From Calliphora vicina (Eukaryota; Arthropoda; Insecta; Diptera; Calliphoridae), in assembly GCF_958450345.1 (NCBI RefSeq), contig NC_088780.1, forward strand, positions 64,875,533 through 64,939,532: a stretch of DNA of 64,000 nt. Direction: 5' to 3'. Every line of letters begins with the position of its first letter. Within the stretch, counting starts at the first letter, position 1. The translations under genes were made by a program, and so were the position numbers. The notes below the pieces were generated by a model that was not told the origin of the DNA, did no database searches, and worked only from the letters and a program-made list of their open reading frames with translations. This document shows, in pieces, positions 1 through 14,300 of this stretch.

Positions 1-593
1 ACGATTGCTTTTGCCGCTGTAGCCGAATTAAACTAATTTCTATTTCTGTCAACTACAAAGCAGAAATAGTGTTGCTATTATAATAAAAAATGTAAATGAA
101 ATGAGTGCTTAAAAAAATATATTTTTTTTACTTAATTAAGAGAAGTTTTTGATAACCATATTGATGTAAATTAATAATAGGTACATAATTAATTATAACC
201 GTATATATATGTTTACTCAAAATAATTGTTTAAATTAATTACTATGGAATTTTGTGCGGTTATTTTTTATTAAAGTGGCACCACTGAATTATAAATCAGC
301 TTTTTACTTAGTAGCTGTCGTCTTTAAAATAACTCAGTAGCTGCCACACGACTACAACTCCAGCCAGCAGAATTTGTGTTCAATGCATAAATCTGATCAT
401 AATATATTGCTCTCAGTTTATGGTTACCACAACCATGTTTTTTCTCTGCGTGCACACAACTTTTGCTACAAATAAATTTTATACATACATATATGGACAA
501 AGAAATCACATTTGAAACCATGTGCGGATCGGTTAATAAATATCCATAGCTCCCAAATCAAATACAATTCAACACATAAGTATGTATGTATAT
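1..593. other. AT-rich intergenic DNA, no gene seen
   Basis: No open frame with coding character was found. Positions about 480-545 resemble the minus strand of a degenerate dispersed fly repeat (words such as 'gatcggttaataaa' and 'agctcccaaatc') that recurs elsewhere in the window. Positions 586-593 (atgtatat) are the left target-site duplication of the foldback element that follows. Confidence 0.5.
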
Positions 594-2686
594 TAGAGTG
601 CTCCAAAAAAAATAAAATTGCGAATTTTGACCGTCCCCCCCTCTAGAATTGTTCTATGTATTGTAGAAACACTTTGTGTAAAATATTAGGATGATAGGAT
701 AACGTTAACTGGTGGCGCAACGACGCTGAAGTTTTGAGGTGCATTTACAAGGGGAAAATATGCAATTTTTTCAGTTTTTGTAAACATTTTGCCATTAAAT
801 AATGACTTTTACAATTTAATTTAAAAGAATCGAAATGTGTACGTAATTGTCGTTATAATAAGATATAAAAGACAAAAATTGGTGAAAAAATGTTAAAGTT
901 ATTAAAAAATCGCCAGGCCATTAACGTGTCTCAGGCCACTAGAACAAGAAATTTATGAACAAAATTAACATATTTTGAGAAATATTAAAATAAAAGCTTA
1001 TTTTTACTTAAAATATATCCATATTAACATGTATATGAGTTTTTGTCCTCGTAGGATACCGTTAACCTATTCGCAGGAATGACCAAAAAAATTAAATTTT
1101 TTTAACGGCAGTTTCAAAACTCCAATTTCAAATTTTTAAAAATTTTGTTAAACAAATTTCAGAATTTTTTGATCATCACATGGGGATTTATTGACAACAT
1201 AATAGGGAATAAAAATGTGAAAAAAGTATGTCAATACCTCCTATAGTTTTTCCGTACCTGCGATATAAATTTTGCGATTTTCGAGAAAAACTAATTTTTT
1301 GGCCATATTTTGGGGAATGACCAGAATTTCCTTACTGTAATGATTTTTAAGTAAAAGCTATTCAGAATAATATAGTCCAGGTAATTTTAAATATAGTCTG
1401 AAAGTCTTACTAAAATCGGAAAACTTTAACCCTTAAATCGTGAAGGTCAAAGGTAAATTTTTTCAATATTTGGAATTTCTCATGGAAAGATAGCGAAATA
1501 TTATATATTTTTGGGCCGATTTTGATGAAACTTAAGAAAAATATAAAATGAAGTCTAGTATTCACAATAACAGTACAAAAATGAAAATTAACCCTTAAGA
1601 GTACTTGGGGTCAAAATTAATGTGTTTTTCGTGATTTTAAAAGTTGAGGGTCATTTGGACCCCAAGTGCTATTAAGGGTTAATTTCCATTTTTGTACTGT
1701 TATTGTGAATACTAGACTTCATTTTATATTTTTCTTAAGTTTCATCAAAATCGGCCCAAAAATATATAATATTTCGCAATCTTTCCATGAGAAATTCCAA
1801 ATATTGAAAAAATTGACCTTTGACTTTCACGATTTAAGGGTTAAAGTTTTCCGATTTTAGTAAAACTTTCAGACTATATTTAAAATTACCTGGACTATAT
1901 TATTCTGAATAGCTTTTACTTAAAAATCATTACAGTAAGGAAATTCTGGTCATTCCCAAAAATATGGCCAAAAAATTAGTTTTTCTCGAAAATCGCAAAA
2001 TTTATATCGCAGGTACGGAAAAACTATAGGAGGTATTGACATACTTTTTTCACATTTTTATTCCCTATTATGTTGTCAATAAATCCCCATGTGATGATCA
2101 GAAAATTCTGAAATTTGTTTAACAAAATTTTTAAAAATTTGATATTGGAGTTTTGAAACTGCCGTTAAAAAAATTTAATTTTTTTGGTCATACCTGCGAA
2201 TAGGTTAACGGTATCCTACGAGGACAAAAACTCATATACAAGTAAATATGGATATATTTTAAGTAAAAATAAGCTTTTATTTAAATATTTCTCAAAATAT
2301 GTTAATTTTGTTCATAAATTTCTTGTTCTAGTGGCCTGAGACACGTTAATGGCCTGGCGATTTTTTAATAACTTTAACATTTTTTCACCAATTTTTGTAT
2401 TTTATATCTTATTATAACGACAATTACGTACACATTTCGATTCTTTTAAATTAAATTGTAAAAGTCATTATTTAATGGCAAAATTTTTACAAAAACTGAA
2501 AAAATTGCATATTTTCCCCTTGTAAATGCACCTCAAAACTTCAGCGTCGTTGCGCCACCAGTTAACGTTATCTTATCATCCTAATATTTTACACAATGTG
2601 TTTCTACAATACATAGAATAATTCTAGAGGGGGGACGGCCTGTACCTAAAAAGTTTTTTTCGTCCATACAATCTTGGAGCACTCTA
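594..2686. mobile_element. FB1: hAT-type foldback element, 2.1-kb palindrome
   Basis: The element is two arms of about 1.03 kb (about 594-1612 and 1657-2686) that are near-perfect reverse complements around a loop of about 44 bp. It begins TAGAGTGCTCCAA and ends with the complement TTGGAGCACTCTA. It is flanked by an exact 8-bp direct repeat, atgtatat (586-593 and 2687-2694). The terminal TAGAG fits the hAT consensus YARNG, and 8 bp is the hAT duplication length. No transposase is encoded, so it is non-autonomous. A transcript through it would fold into a kilobase-long hairpin. Confidence 0.85.
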
Positions 2687-2743
2687 ATGTATATACAAGA
2701 GTTATGCCACCAAATTTTATAACTAAGATTTATTATTAAAAAA

Positions 2744-3594
2744 AACAAGTAATATACCCTTCACCTTTGTTGTGGATGCATTATTATTTTTTATAATTAG
2801 TATGCATGTATGTACATTGCCCACTTTCAGCGTACAGCATCCTAAATTTATCAAGAACACAAAAAACAACAACAACGCCAAACGAAACAAAACACCAAAA
2901 GAAAAAACAAAAACAAAATACGCAAGCCAATGAAACCAACACACATCCAAACATACATTTAATTGTATAAAAAACAACAACGCCAAAAGAAACAAAACAC
3001 AAAAGAAAAACAAAAAGTTGTATAAAAAACAACAACAACGCCAAAAGAAACAAAACACAAAAAAAACAAAATACGCAAAGCATGCACATCCAAGCATACG
3101 TTTTGTTGCTTTTTTGTCAAAAAAACCAACACACAACCAAACAAACGTTTAGTTGTATAAAAAACAACAACAACGCCAAAAGATACAAAACACCAAAAAA
3201 ACCAAATACGCAAAGCATGCACATCCAAAAACATACGTTTTGTTGCTTTATTGTCAAAGCATGCAATACATTGTGTTTTTTGATGAAATTTTCAGAGGTT
3301 GTCTCGGATTTTTGCTCATATCTCCGTTATTTATGGACGGATTTTGCTGATTTTAAATAGCAAAATTCTCGAAAGTATGTCTGACAGAATTGTTGAAGAT
3401 TTGGATCCCGGAGATATCTGGGGCCTTCAGAAAATTGATTTCAACAGACGGACAGACAGACGGACATGGCTCCGCTATCTATAAGGATCCAGAATATATA
3501 TACTTTATAGGGTCGGAAATGAAAAATGTAGAAATTACAAACGGAATGACAAACTTATATATACCCTTCTCACGATGGTGAAGGGTATAAAAAT
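2744..3594 (+). mobile_element. mini-me-like element, copy 1
   Basis: It runs from an ACAAGTAATATACCCTTCACC start to GAAGGGTATAAAAAT. Inside are tandem modules rich in 'aacaacaacgccaaaag', then a conserved tail with a short GACA/GACGGACATGG tract (3445-3466). Copies at 4241-5457 and 62800-63632 share the same order. The (GACA)n proto-microsatellite beside GGACATGGC is the hallmark of dipteran mini-me elements. No clear duplication is seen, as is usual for Helitron-like insertions. Unlike the other two copies, its 5' end lacks the 'tatattcggctatgccgaat' stem. The T-rich minus-strand open frames across it are low-complexity artefacts. Confidence 0.7.
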
Positions 3595-4075
3595 AATGGC
3601 AAAAAAATAATAAACGCAATAACGATTGTGCCTATTCGGCAGAGTAATACACGATTGTCTCGATAGCTCTTGCTATGCATATTCTGATGATTGTTTCCGT
3701 TTTAAAACTAAAAATGATCATGTTGATGAAAAATATTAACATCTTACTGGACAAGTATGAAAATACTTAAAATTTATATGTAAATATGTATGTATATCTA
3801 AATGTTATCGAAAATCTTTTTATAAACTAAACAAATGATATGTAAATTTCTTCCAACTTTTGTTTTTACAGAATTAAAGAAATTTATTTTATTTTTTTAT
3901 TTGTTTACTTTCAAACTGTCAAATGTCTATGGTGAACTCTCATAGGTATGCTGAATTTACACAGTACTCGTATGTGTGAAGAGAGTTATTTATTTTATTA
4001 AAAAAAATAGAGTTTCCGCTCCATGTCTTCCTCTATGTGTGTGAAGAGAGTTATTTATTTTATTAAAAAAAATTA
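3595..4075. repeat. Intergenic DNA with a direct repeat
   Basis: No gene is seen. A sequence of about 35 bp (tgtgaagagagttatttatt followed by ttattaaaaaaa) occurs at about 3975-4009 and again at about 4040-4072, just before MITE A1. It could be a local duplication. Confidence 0.4.
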
Positions 4076-4240
4076 CCCATGAATGAAATAATCAAGATTG
4101 CGCCATCGAGAATTCCTTTATTTTAGTGTACTCTTTTACTCTTTTTTCGTGACGTCAATAGTGACCCTTTTCTTATGTTTTGAATGTAAAATACTTACTT
4201 TTTATATGTAATTTCAAAACAAATAGTGAAAAATAAATAA

Positions 4241-5457
<1,217 letters not shown>

Positions 5458-5946
5458 AATTAAAAATTAAAATGTGTGCAGTCAAAAATTGCAAACATTT
5501 TTGGTGGCCGAAATTCGACCACTTTTAAACGCTTTTTACCACTTTTATGGAAAGAATTTAAAAAATATGATGTTCTGCAAATCTAGATAAAATAACCTTT
5601 AAAACCATATATGTTTCATGAATAATGGTGGACAATAACATACTTAAAAGTGTATCACAAAAAAACGTGTGGCCTATTTATATATAAGATAATAATAAAA
5701 AATCAAAATCGTGAACTAAAATATAGCAAAAATATTGAAAATAAATAAAGTAAAATATGTCTAATAACATAAAACATAAAATACATTTTATTTTATTAAA
5801 CATAATAATTGACTTTTCCATTATAAATCACATACAATTTTCATATAATACAATCAGTTTAGGTCAATGTTGACGTCACTGAGCTTAAGAGAATTTTTTT
5901 AAGAGAGCGATGGCGCAATCTTGTTTATTTCATTCATGGGCATTAC

Positions 5947-8221
5947 CAGTGTAGCCAGATGTGGGGATTTGTCCCCAATTTGGGGATTTCAAGATTTTTT
6001 GGGGACAGAATTTCGTGGGGAGGGATTTGGGGATTTTACATTTTTAGACATTAGCGGTATTCACAATGTAATAAAGCAGAAGAGCTATTTATTGACAAAC
6101 ATTTCAATTTCTAATCTATTTGGTTTTATATTTTGTTTAAATAATCATATTTTATTTCTTTCATTTCTTCAGAATTTGATGAAAAACACAAAAATTTTCG
6201 ATTTTTCGTTTCCAGGACACTACTTTGATAATAAAAAAATTAAAAAAGGATTTCATCAAAAGTTCACAGATATTAAATTGTTTTAAATTCTTGCTAAACA
6301 CAGAAAGCTGAATCATTCTCTAGGAGCCAATTTTTGACTTCGTATTTAAATGTTAATTACACTGTGCGTAAGTGAAAAAAATGTCAAAAAATTTCAGAAA
6401 CATCCTCAAATTCAGAATTTATTCTAAAAAAAGTTTTCAATGATGTTCGTCAACTTATCGTCGACCTGTAACTTAAGCTAGCCACTCACGGTTGATTTGT
6501 GATTATGATTTGTTCGTGTTCGACATCTTGTTACTTGTTAATGGGGATGTGCGCGATAAAAATCACAAGTAATTGAAAATTTTCAATCACAAATCAGGCG
6601 AACAAATCATTCCGTTTGGCCCAACTTTAGTCAGTTTTTGTCCGACTTTATATTTTTCAACGGGTTTGGAAAGAAAACTGATTACGTTTTAAAATACCGT
6701 GCATCTTTTGAAACATTTGTAAGTAATAAGTATTGTTTTTGTTAATAATATCTAAAAAAAAAACAAAATTTGATTTTAATAGCATTTCAATACTTATTTT
6801 GATATGAAAGCTAATACCAATGCATTGATATACATTTTTATTGCAAATTTAGTTCTTAACATGTCTTCTGTATATGTATATGAAAACTATTTGTGTTGAA
6901 TTTTATTTGAGTTTGAAATATTTTTACGAAATCTATACTCATTAAAATGATTTTCGGAAGTGGGCATTATATGGTAAATTTGGTGAGGCAGGTTCGGCAT
7001 ATATAAAACTTATTTTTGCTGAATTTGTTTTTTATATCTATATAACTAAGATATTTATGACAGCTTAACTATTTTCAGATAGGGCAATCGTATGGGGGCT
7101 ATGAGAAATGATGTACCCATTCTAATCAAATTCAATAGGCTTCGTCCTTGGGGCAATACAAGAGCTTGTACCAAATTATCTTTGAAATTGCGACCTGTAG
7201 TTTGATTACAAGGTTTACATGGACGGACGGACATCGCAAAATCGACTCAGAAAGTGATCCAGAACATATTGGTATACTTTAAGGTGGGTATTGGGACAAT
7301 ATTTTTGCACGTTGCAAACATCAGCTCTAACTCAATATACTCTTCTTTGGAACTTTTTTCGAAAAAGTTTAATAACTTTTGCAAATATAAACCGATTTCG
7401 ACAAGTAATGTTTATTTCTATATATTCTATTGTCTTTAAAACACTGTGTAAAAAAATAGGTTTTCATAGAAAAAATTAAAATAACTTTGTTGAATTTGAA
7501 AAACGACGAAAAAAATATGCAAAATGTGTGAGTTAGAGGTACTAAAGTACTACTTAAAACAGTTTTTTCAAAATAACTCAAAATTTTGAGGAAGTTTCAA
7601 AATCTTTGAAAACGGTTTTAGTATTCCCTCACCTAGGCCTACAACCACCATTGGGTCGCTTTTCAAGTTCTGACAAAAAGTTTTATTTTGTAGCAGAGTG
7701 TTTAAGTTCTATTTTAATACGACAATGAGTTTTTCAGTGCTTTTTTTAAATTATACTTAAATGGATTCCACTTCCGATGCGGTGAAATTATTTCTTATTT
7801 TGTCCATTTTTTACAAAATATACTTTCTTTTTCTGGAATAAAAAATCGAATATTATAAAGCTCTTGATTTCTCAAGGAGTTATAAAAACTAATTCATACA
7901 AAAATCGGATAAACATCAAGAATTCTTTGACAGGTTTCAAAGTAGAATGACATCTTCCAAACAACTTGTTCCAAAATCGATGAATCAACATTTTGAAAAC
8001 TGACAATGAGGTAAATAGATGTAAAAATGCTTGTCGTATGTTATTATGCCAGATTGCAACTTTAGTTTGTTAAACTCAACATAGTAAAATTTAGTATAAA
8101 CAATATAATTTAATTTTTTTTATGGTGACAAAATTGGGGATTTCAATTTTGAAATGGGGATTTTTTGGGGACATCGACTTTCAGATTGGGGACATAAGGT
8201 AAACTTTGTCTGGCAACACTG
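5947..8221. mobile_element. hAT1: hAT element with CAGTGTTGCC-type ends, no transposase
   Basis: The left end is CAGTGTAGCCAGATGTGGGG and the right end is the complement of CAGTGTTGCCAGAC. An exact 8-bp duplication, ggcattac, lies at 5939-5946 and 8222-8229. It lies between A1 and A2, which were originally side by side. The subterminal 'ggggacaaaattggggattt' region recurs at 25655-25755, and interior pieces recur near 17190-17326, 21144-21180 and 39690-39800. The interior holds a mini-me-type relic (6950-7350). No transposase frame remains. Confidence 0.8.
6950..7350 (+). repeat. Degenerate mini-me-type relic inside hAT1
   Basis: Contains 'tttacatggacggacggaca' followed by 'aaatcgactcagaaagtgat' and 'ggtatactttaaggtgggta'. 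These are the conserved tail motifs of dipteran mini-me elements. The upstream 'gattttcggaagtgggca' portion also occurs at about 15970-16160, 23540-23860, 27400-27460, 29400-29490, 34700-34905 and 37255-37650. Confidence 0.55.
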
Positions 8222-8229
8222 GGCATTAC

Positions 8230-9503
8230 CCATGAATGAAATAAACAAGATTGTGCCATCGACAATTCCGTTATTTTAGTGTACTCTTTTACTCTTTTTT
8301 CGTGACGTCAATAGTGACCCTTTTCTTATGTTTTGAATGTAAAATACTTACTTTTTATATGTATTTTCAAAACAAATAGTGAAAAATAAATAAAAAAAAT
8401 AATTAAAAATTAAAATGTGTGCAGTCAAAAATTGCAATAATAATAATAATAATAGCTAGGATCACCCGGTGGCCGAAATTCGACCACTTTTAAACGCTTT
8501 TTACCAGTTTTATGAAAAGAATTGTTTAAAAAATGATGTTCTGCAAATCTAGAGAAAATAACATTTTAAACCATATATGTTTCATCAATATTGGTGGACA
8601 ATAACATACTTAAATGTGTACCACAAAAAAACGTGTGGCCTATTTATATATAAGAAGATAACAATAAAAAATCAAAATCGTGAACTAAAATAAGGGTCCT
8701 CATGTAAACGCTTATATGCCTCGTAAACTGTGCAATCTGTGCATTTTTATACTCTCGCAAATGAACTGTCAAAAAATGTATGGAAATTCGTTTGCACAAC
8801 TCGGATAAGTTTGCGCGACAATTTAGACTCGCAAACTTGAATTTATTGTGCATTTGATGAATCAGCTGCTTTTGTTTACTTTTATTAATAAGAAATAAAA
8901 ATCAAATAAAATATAAAAATTTTGAGCATGTGAAAATTGTGTAACTTTAGAACAGAATGATTGTATTAAATGACATTGTATATGAAAGCATTAACCAACA
9001 GCTAGAACATAAATAAAATCTTACAAACTATGTATATCACCGTTTGTTCGAAAGATTTAACTTTCATTCAACATTTTTAAAATTAAAATTTATACAATTT
9101 GAAAATTTATTTTTTAAGGCTTTTGTTGAATTTATTTTTATTTGACATTTGTATCAAATAGAGAGAAATTTAATGTATAAACTTGCACAAAATTGAAAAG
9201 GTGGGTTCATGAAACACGTCGCGCAAATTTGCACAATTCAACAAATGGGAAACTTAAGCGTTTAAATGAGTACCCTTAATATAACAAAAATATTGAAAAT
9301 AAATAAAGTAAAATATGTCTAATAACATAAAACCTAAAATACATTTTATTTTATTAAACAGAAATAACTTTTAAACATAATTATTGACTTTTCCATTCTA
9401 AATCACATACAATTTTCATATAATACAATCAGTTTAAGTCAATGCTGACGTCACTGAGCTTAAGAGAATTTTTTTAAGAGAGCGAAGGCGCAATCTTGTT
9501 TCG
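8230..9503. mobile_element. MITE family A, copy A2 (interrupted, right end truncated)
   Basis: It starts CCATGAATGAAATAAACAAG and matches A1 and A3 throughout. The right inverted repeat breaks off after 'gcgcaatcttgttt' at about 9500. It contains insertion X (8692-9277) and two TGACGTCA palindromes (about 8306 and 9443). It serves as the empty-site reference for the insertions in A1 and A3. Confidence 0.75.
8692..9277. mobile_element. Insertion X in A2 (non-autonomous DNA element)
   Basis: The ends are inverted: AGGGTCCTCATGTAAACGCT at the left and AGCGTTTAAATGAGTACCCT at the right. Comparison with A1 (ctaaaatatagc) defines the insertion and suggests a short duplication of about 3 bp (ata). 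No coding capacity is seen. Confidence 0.65.
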
Positions 9504-9975
9504 GCCGTTACTAAATTTAGAACAACGTACTCACACGTATTAAAAACTCATTCAAGGCTGGGTTAGCCGACCGTTGATGTAATGTAACCGTAATGTTGAC
9601 TTAAAGTAACACTTTAGTGCGATTATAGAACATTTAAAATGTGTCATATGTTTTTGACATAAACAAACAAATTTTAACAGCTGTTTGAAAGTGTTATCAA
9701 CACAATTGTTTTAAATACTGTTCAAGCGATTTTATAATTTTTTTCTGCGATTTTAAAAAAAATTATTAAACTTTTTTGGTAATAACCGTAAATAAACCGT
9801 ACACATAATGTATTCATCATCATTGTGAAGTGCTTCGAAGTGACTTCATATATGTTTATATTAACCCATTAGGAGACAATTATAAATATTATTTATTACC
9901 TTGTCATACAGACTTTATTTATTAAAGGTCCGATAACTTAAAAATTAATTAATATTGTATTGTACTTTATACTAA

Positions 9976-10101
9976 GGGCCATTATTACAACTTGCCTTTA
10001 TGTTCGTAATAGTAATAGTTAACTTTAAGGGTACCTTTTTCTATTGCATAAAGTTTTACCTTCACTATTTCGAACATAAAGGCAAGTTGTAATAATGGCC
10101 C
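9976..10101. mobile_element. MITE S1, 126 bp, inside B1
   Basis: A small palindrome with ends GGGCCATTATTACAACTTGC and its complement, flanked by TAA on both sides (9973-9975 and 10102-10104). That is consistent with PIF/Harbinger. The same unit sits at the same place in B2 (60613-60738), so it predates the spread of B. A half copy is seen near 22519-22585. Confidence 0.7.
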
Positions 10102-10802
10102 TAATTTGTTAATTTAATTTGTGAAACAAAATATTAATTTAATATTTTCAAACTTATTACTTTCGACTATTATTAGTATACATTTTATAAATGCTTGTAA
10201 GAACTAATTTGTATAAGTAAATATTACCATAACAATAAAAAGTTTTTTTTTAGTAAGAATTGTGCTAAATTTCCCAATTATTGATAAATTCACTGACATT
10301 TATTGTTGTGGGATATGCTAGTTCCTTTGTCCCCTTTTACAATGCAAAAATTGATAGGCAGACATTTTTCTCATTCTCTTTTGAACTAACCTAAATCTGT
10401 GTAATACACACTGTACCTCGTCAACCCTTTTCCCAAAAGGCTTTAGAAAAACTAAAGATATTATACAAATCAAACTATAGAGTGAATGAGAATTACAGAC
10501 ACTCATGCTTTATTTGTAAAAATATCAAAGCTTAAACAAAACATCAACAATAAACAGTGGGTTTATCTTTTCTTACATTTTGTTTTTTATTTATGTATTT
10601 ACATATATTATTGAAATATTTAAAACATTTTTAGAACATTGAAAATATTGTTAAGCGTTCTGAGCATAAGTATTTTTTATACAAGACTTTTAAAAACAAC
10701 AAGTTGACAACACCGTTAGTAAATGTCACGTAGAAACGTAAAGAAATTCTGTTTTTAACAGGTTCAGACGTTACAGTTAAGTTACATTTTGTCACTATAA
10801 CT

Positions 10803-11098
10803 CAAGGCGAATTCATACAAGGTGGTGTCAGTTCTACAAAAACAACAATTGGTCTTAACAAATGTCAAAAAACCAAAATGAAAAATTTAACAAATAAGTA
10901 TTTAAACTTAATATAGTGTAGATAATTGAATAGTGAGGGCTTTACTTATTTACGTAAACAATAAATATTTTGTTAATAAGCTTAGAATATGTAGATATTT
11001 AAATATAAAAACAAGCTTTGACAGTTGTTGGAACCAAAAAGCTAAAAAAAAAAATTATCAGCTGTTTGACTGACTCCACCTTGTATAAATTCGCCTTG
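10803..11098. mobile_element. MITE C1: hAT-type, inserted in B1
   Basis: The ends are CAAGGCGAATTCATACAAGG and, as the complement, CAAGGCGAATTTATACAAGG. The duplication is ctataact (10795-10802 and 11099-11106). B2 carries the unoccupied site (around 61508), which proves the insertion. The terminal CAAGG fits hAT YARNG. Other copies are C2 (51477-51748) and the decayed C3 (about 57635-59281). Confidence 0.9.
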
Positions 11099-11360
11099 CT
11101 ATAACTGCTTTAACTACTTTACACACAATAGAAAGGATCAGCTGTTCCGTTCCGTTAAGGTTACATTACATTACAGTCGGCTAATCCACCCTTCAGTCTC
11201 GTTTGAGCGTTCATTGAAGAAGGCCATGAATGAAATAAACAAGATTGCGCCTTCGCTCTCTTAAAAAAATTCTCTTAAGCTCAGTGACGTCAACATTGAC
11301 CTAAACTGCTTGTATTATATGAAAATTGTATGTGATTTATATTGGAAAAGTCAATAATTA

Positions 11361-14300
11361 CACCGTGATACAATTTTACATTTCTTTTGTTGGACTTGAA
11401 TGACACTATACACATATGAAACCTGAGATCATATATAGTAGAACTGCGTTTTCAGTTTTTCATTTTGTGATCTTTTCTCCCTTTTAAAGGACTTCAAAGT
11501 TTTAAGGATATACAATTTCAAAAAAATTATTTAAATAGTTCTGCTCATTAGTTTTTCTTTATATGGATATCAAATGAAAGGGGACAATTTCTAGAAGTAG
11601 ATAATTTTTTTTATTTTTTCTTTTCAGGACGAAAAGTTGTAAAAAATGTCCTTTGAAAAATGTATCCTTTTATATCCTTGAGAATTTCCAATATTTTTTT
11701 CTAAAAAAAAATATATGTTGAAACCATGCATATACTTTAACACATGCTTAAATTTCGTTCTTATAGCTTTATAAGTTAAGCCTAAACAGAAAAAAACATA
11801 TTATTAAGTTCATTAAAAAAAAGTCCACATACACATGAAACTGGAGATCGTATATAGTAAATCTGCGTTCTCAGTTTTTAATTTTCTGATCCTTTCTTCT
11901 GTTTAAAGGACTTCAAAGTTTCAAGGATGTACAAATTTATAAAAAATTAAATAAATATTTTTATAAATGTTTGTCAATATGTGTATCAAATAAAAAAAGA
12001 CAATCATTGGAAATGAAACAAAAGAGTTACTTAAATTTTATTCTTTCATATTTTAGTATACATAATTCTAACAAATTCCCAATTAGTACCAGCAGTAACA
12101 ATTATTATAAAAAAATTAAATTTATATAATAAGAAAAATATTTAAGCTATACTAAATACTAAATAATGATATAAAAGAAAGAAGAAACATAAAAATATAT
12201 TATGGAGAAAAATGAATACGTTTACTCTGCCGCTTGTATGGAGTATGTGAATCTCGACATATCGACCAACAGTATTTAGCGAGCATGCGACAAGTGCTCT
12301 TTCCTCTAAAGCGACTTTCAATAATTGCTAGGTCCTGGTGGAATCGTTCGCCATGTTCGTCACTAAAATGACCCAAATTATCGGGGAAAAAATCTAGGTG
12401 CCTATCTAAGAAGTGTATTTTCAGTGACATATTCACACCCATTTCACCGAAGTTGCGAACGAGATTGCGGACGATTTCTTCAGTTTTCAGATTTTCTATT
12501 ACCTAAGAAATTTTCTATTATGGCATCTAAACTCCTCCAACTATTTTTCTCACTACGTGATAGAAGGTTTGGAAATTCCTTGCAATTTAACAATTTTTTT
12601 AGTTGGGGTCCATTAAAAACATCTTAAAGTATAAAAGATTACTTAGGGTAATACAATAATATAAGTATTTAGCAATCGAACCTACCAGCGTCAATCTTTG
12701 CTTCGCTTAATTTGGGAAAAAAAATTTTCAAGTGCACCATAGCTGCACTGTCAACGTCGAGTGCACGAACAAAATTTCTTATAAGTCCCAATTTAATGTG
12801 TAGCGGTGGAAGTATTATTTTTGATGACGGCACGAGAGGAATATTCTCAATGCTATCCTGTCCAAGCTGATGAACAATACGAGGCTGCCATTTGTGGTCG
12901 GTGTAATGAAAATCTTTGCGCCGACCTTCCCAAAGACACAAAAAACATTGGTGTTTGGCAAACCCTTTTTTAAACCCATTAAAATGGCAACTATTTTCAG
13001 GTCAGAACAAATCATCCAACAATGTCGGTCATAATTTATTAATTTTAGAATAGCGCTTATATTTTCATAATTTTCTTTAACATCTGTACCATAAATAATT
13101 GGCACTGATGGATACACATTACCTACGTGAAGCAACACACCTTTGAGGCTCTTCGTTGATCCATCTATAAAGAGGCGCCATTCATTTGGGTCATAGGAAA
13201 GTTTCGAAAAGTTTTTCAACATCATCTGCGTAAGTGATGCCAGTTTGGTCATCCACTTTGAAACATGCGTCAAATGATTGCTCGTTTGAACGCTTTCGGA
13301 CTGATGTTACCCGAAAATCTTCAGAAACCAATTTCCACTCTTGTAATCGGGAACCTAATACTTCAGCACTTCTTTGCGAAATATTTGTGTCACGCACGAG
13401 ATCATCAAAATCCGCTTGGGTTATAAAATGCGGCGATGGATCGGCTAGCATATTTCCTATTGGTAAAAATTCCGAATAAAGTTCTGATCTAAAGCCAATA
13501 CTCAGTAATTCTAAATCATCACATGGAATTGTGCGAACCTCTTCCGATGGAGCCTTTGGATTTGATGTTGAACGTAGTACCGCGGGCTGCACTGAATCAC
13601 ATTTATGGTAAACGATTTTCTCCCTATCTTGATTATTCAGCCTGATGGTATTCGGCTGATTTCGGCAAAAGTAACACAAATCGCGCGAATGCTCACACCG
13701 CTTCAACCAAATTACTGGGTACACATATTTTATTGGGAACTGCTTAGATCGTAGTAACCCCTTGGAACCATGTTTATTAAAAAATATTGTTCATACTTAT
13801 CCACAAAAGCCTTTGTTACATTTTTTCCTTTATTAAAAGGTACAAATAAACCACAAACAACAAAAAATTTGTTTTTATTAGGACATTCCATATTACTTTT
13901 TAAAAATGACCACTTATTAAAAATTATTTATAAGAATTTTGACGTGTCAATTCAAAACTACTAGATGCTTGATGTTACATAAGATATTTAACTTTTTATA
14001 TACAATGTCTCCTGATAAATAAAAACGAATTAACTTTTAATAGACTCAACCCTTATTATCTGGGACATGAAAGAAAAAATGTTTAAAGGATTTTCCTTGA
14101 AATTTGTTGTCCTGAAAAATTAAAAAAATATTGTTTCCATTTCTGGTGACCGTCTTCTTTTATTTGACAAACATTTATAAAAATATTTATTTAATTTTTT
14201 ATAAATTTGTACATCCTTGAAACTTTGAAGTCCTTTAAAAAGAAGAAAGGATCAGAAAATTAAAAACTAGTTTCATGTGTATGTGGACTTGTTCAAGTCC

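Larger units (their letters stand above)
9555..11192. mobile_element. Family B, copy B1: PIF/Harbinger-like non-autonomous element
   Basis: The inverted ends are AGGCTGGGTTAGCCGACCG and, as the complement of the right end, AGGGTGGATTAGCCGACTG. The flanking 3-bp duplication is tca (9552-9554 and 11193-11195). The second copy (60231-61603) has tta. A 3-bp duplication with AGG/GGG termini is the usual pattern for PIF/Harbinger. The nested inserts are S1 and C1. Relative to B2, the copy has a small internal deletion near 10425. Confidence 0.7.

Noticed and set aside
2723..3234. Overlapping minus-strand frames rich in Phe, Cys and Val that look like membrane proteins
   Set aside because: They read the complement of A/C-rich minisatellite modules in all three mini-me-like elements. 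Composition bias explains the hydrophobicity.
12424..12627. Plus-strand frame in transposon T
   Set aside because: Shadow of the minus-strand transposase relic.
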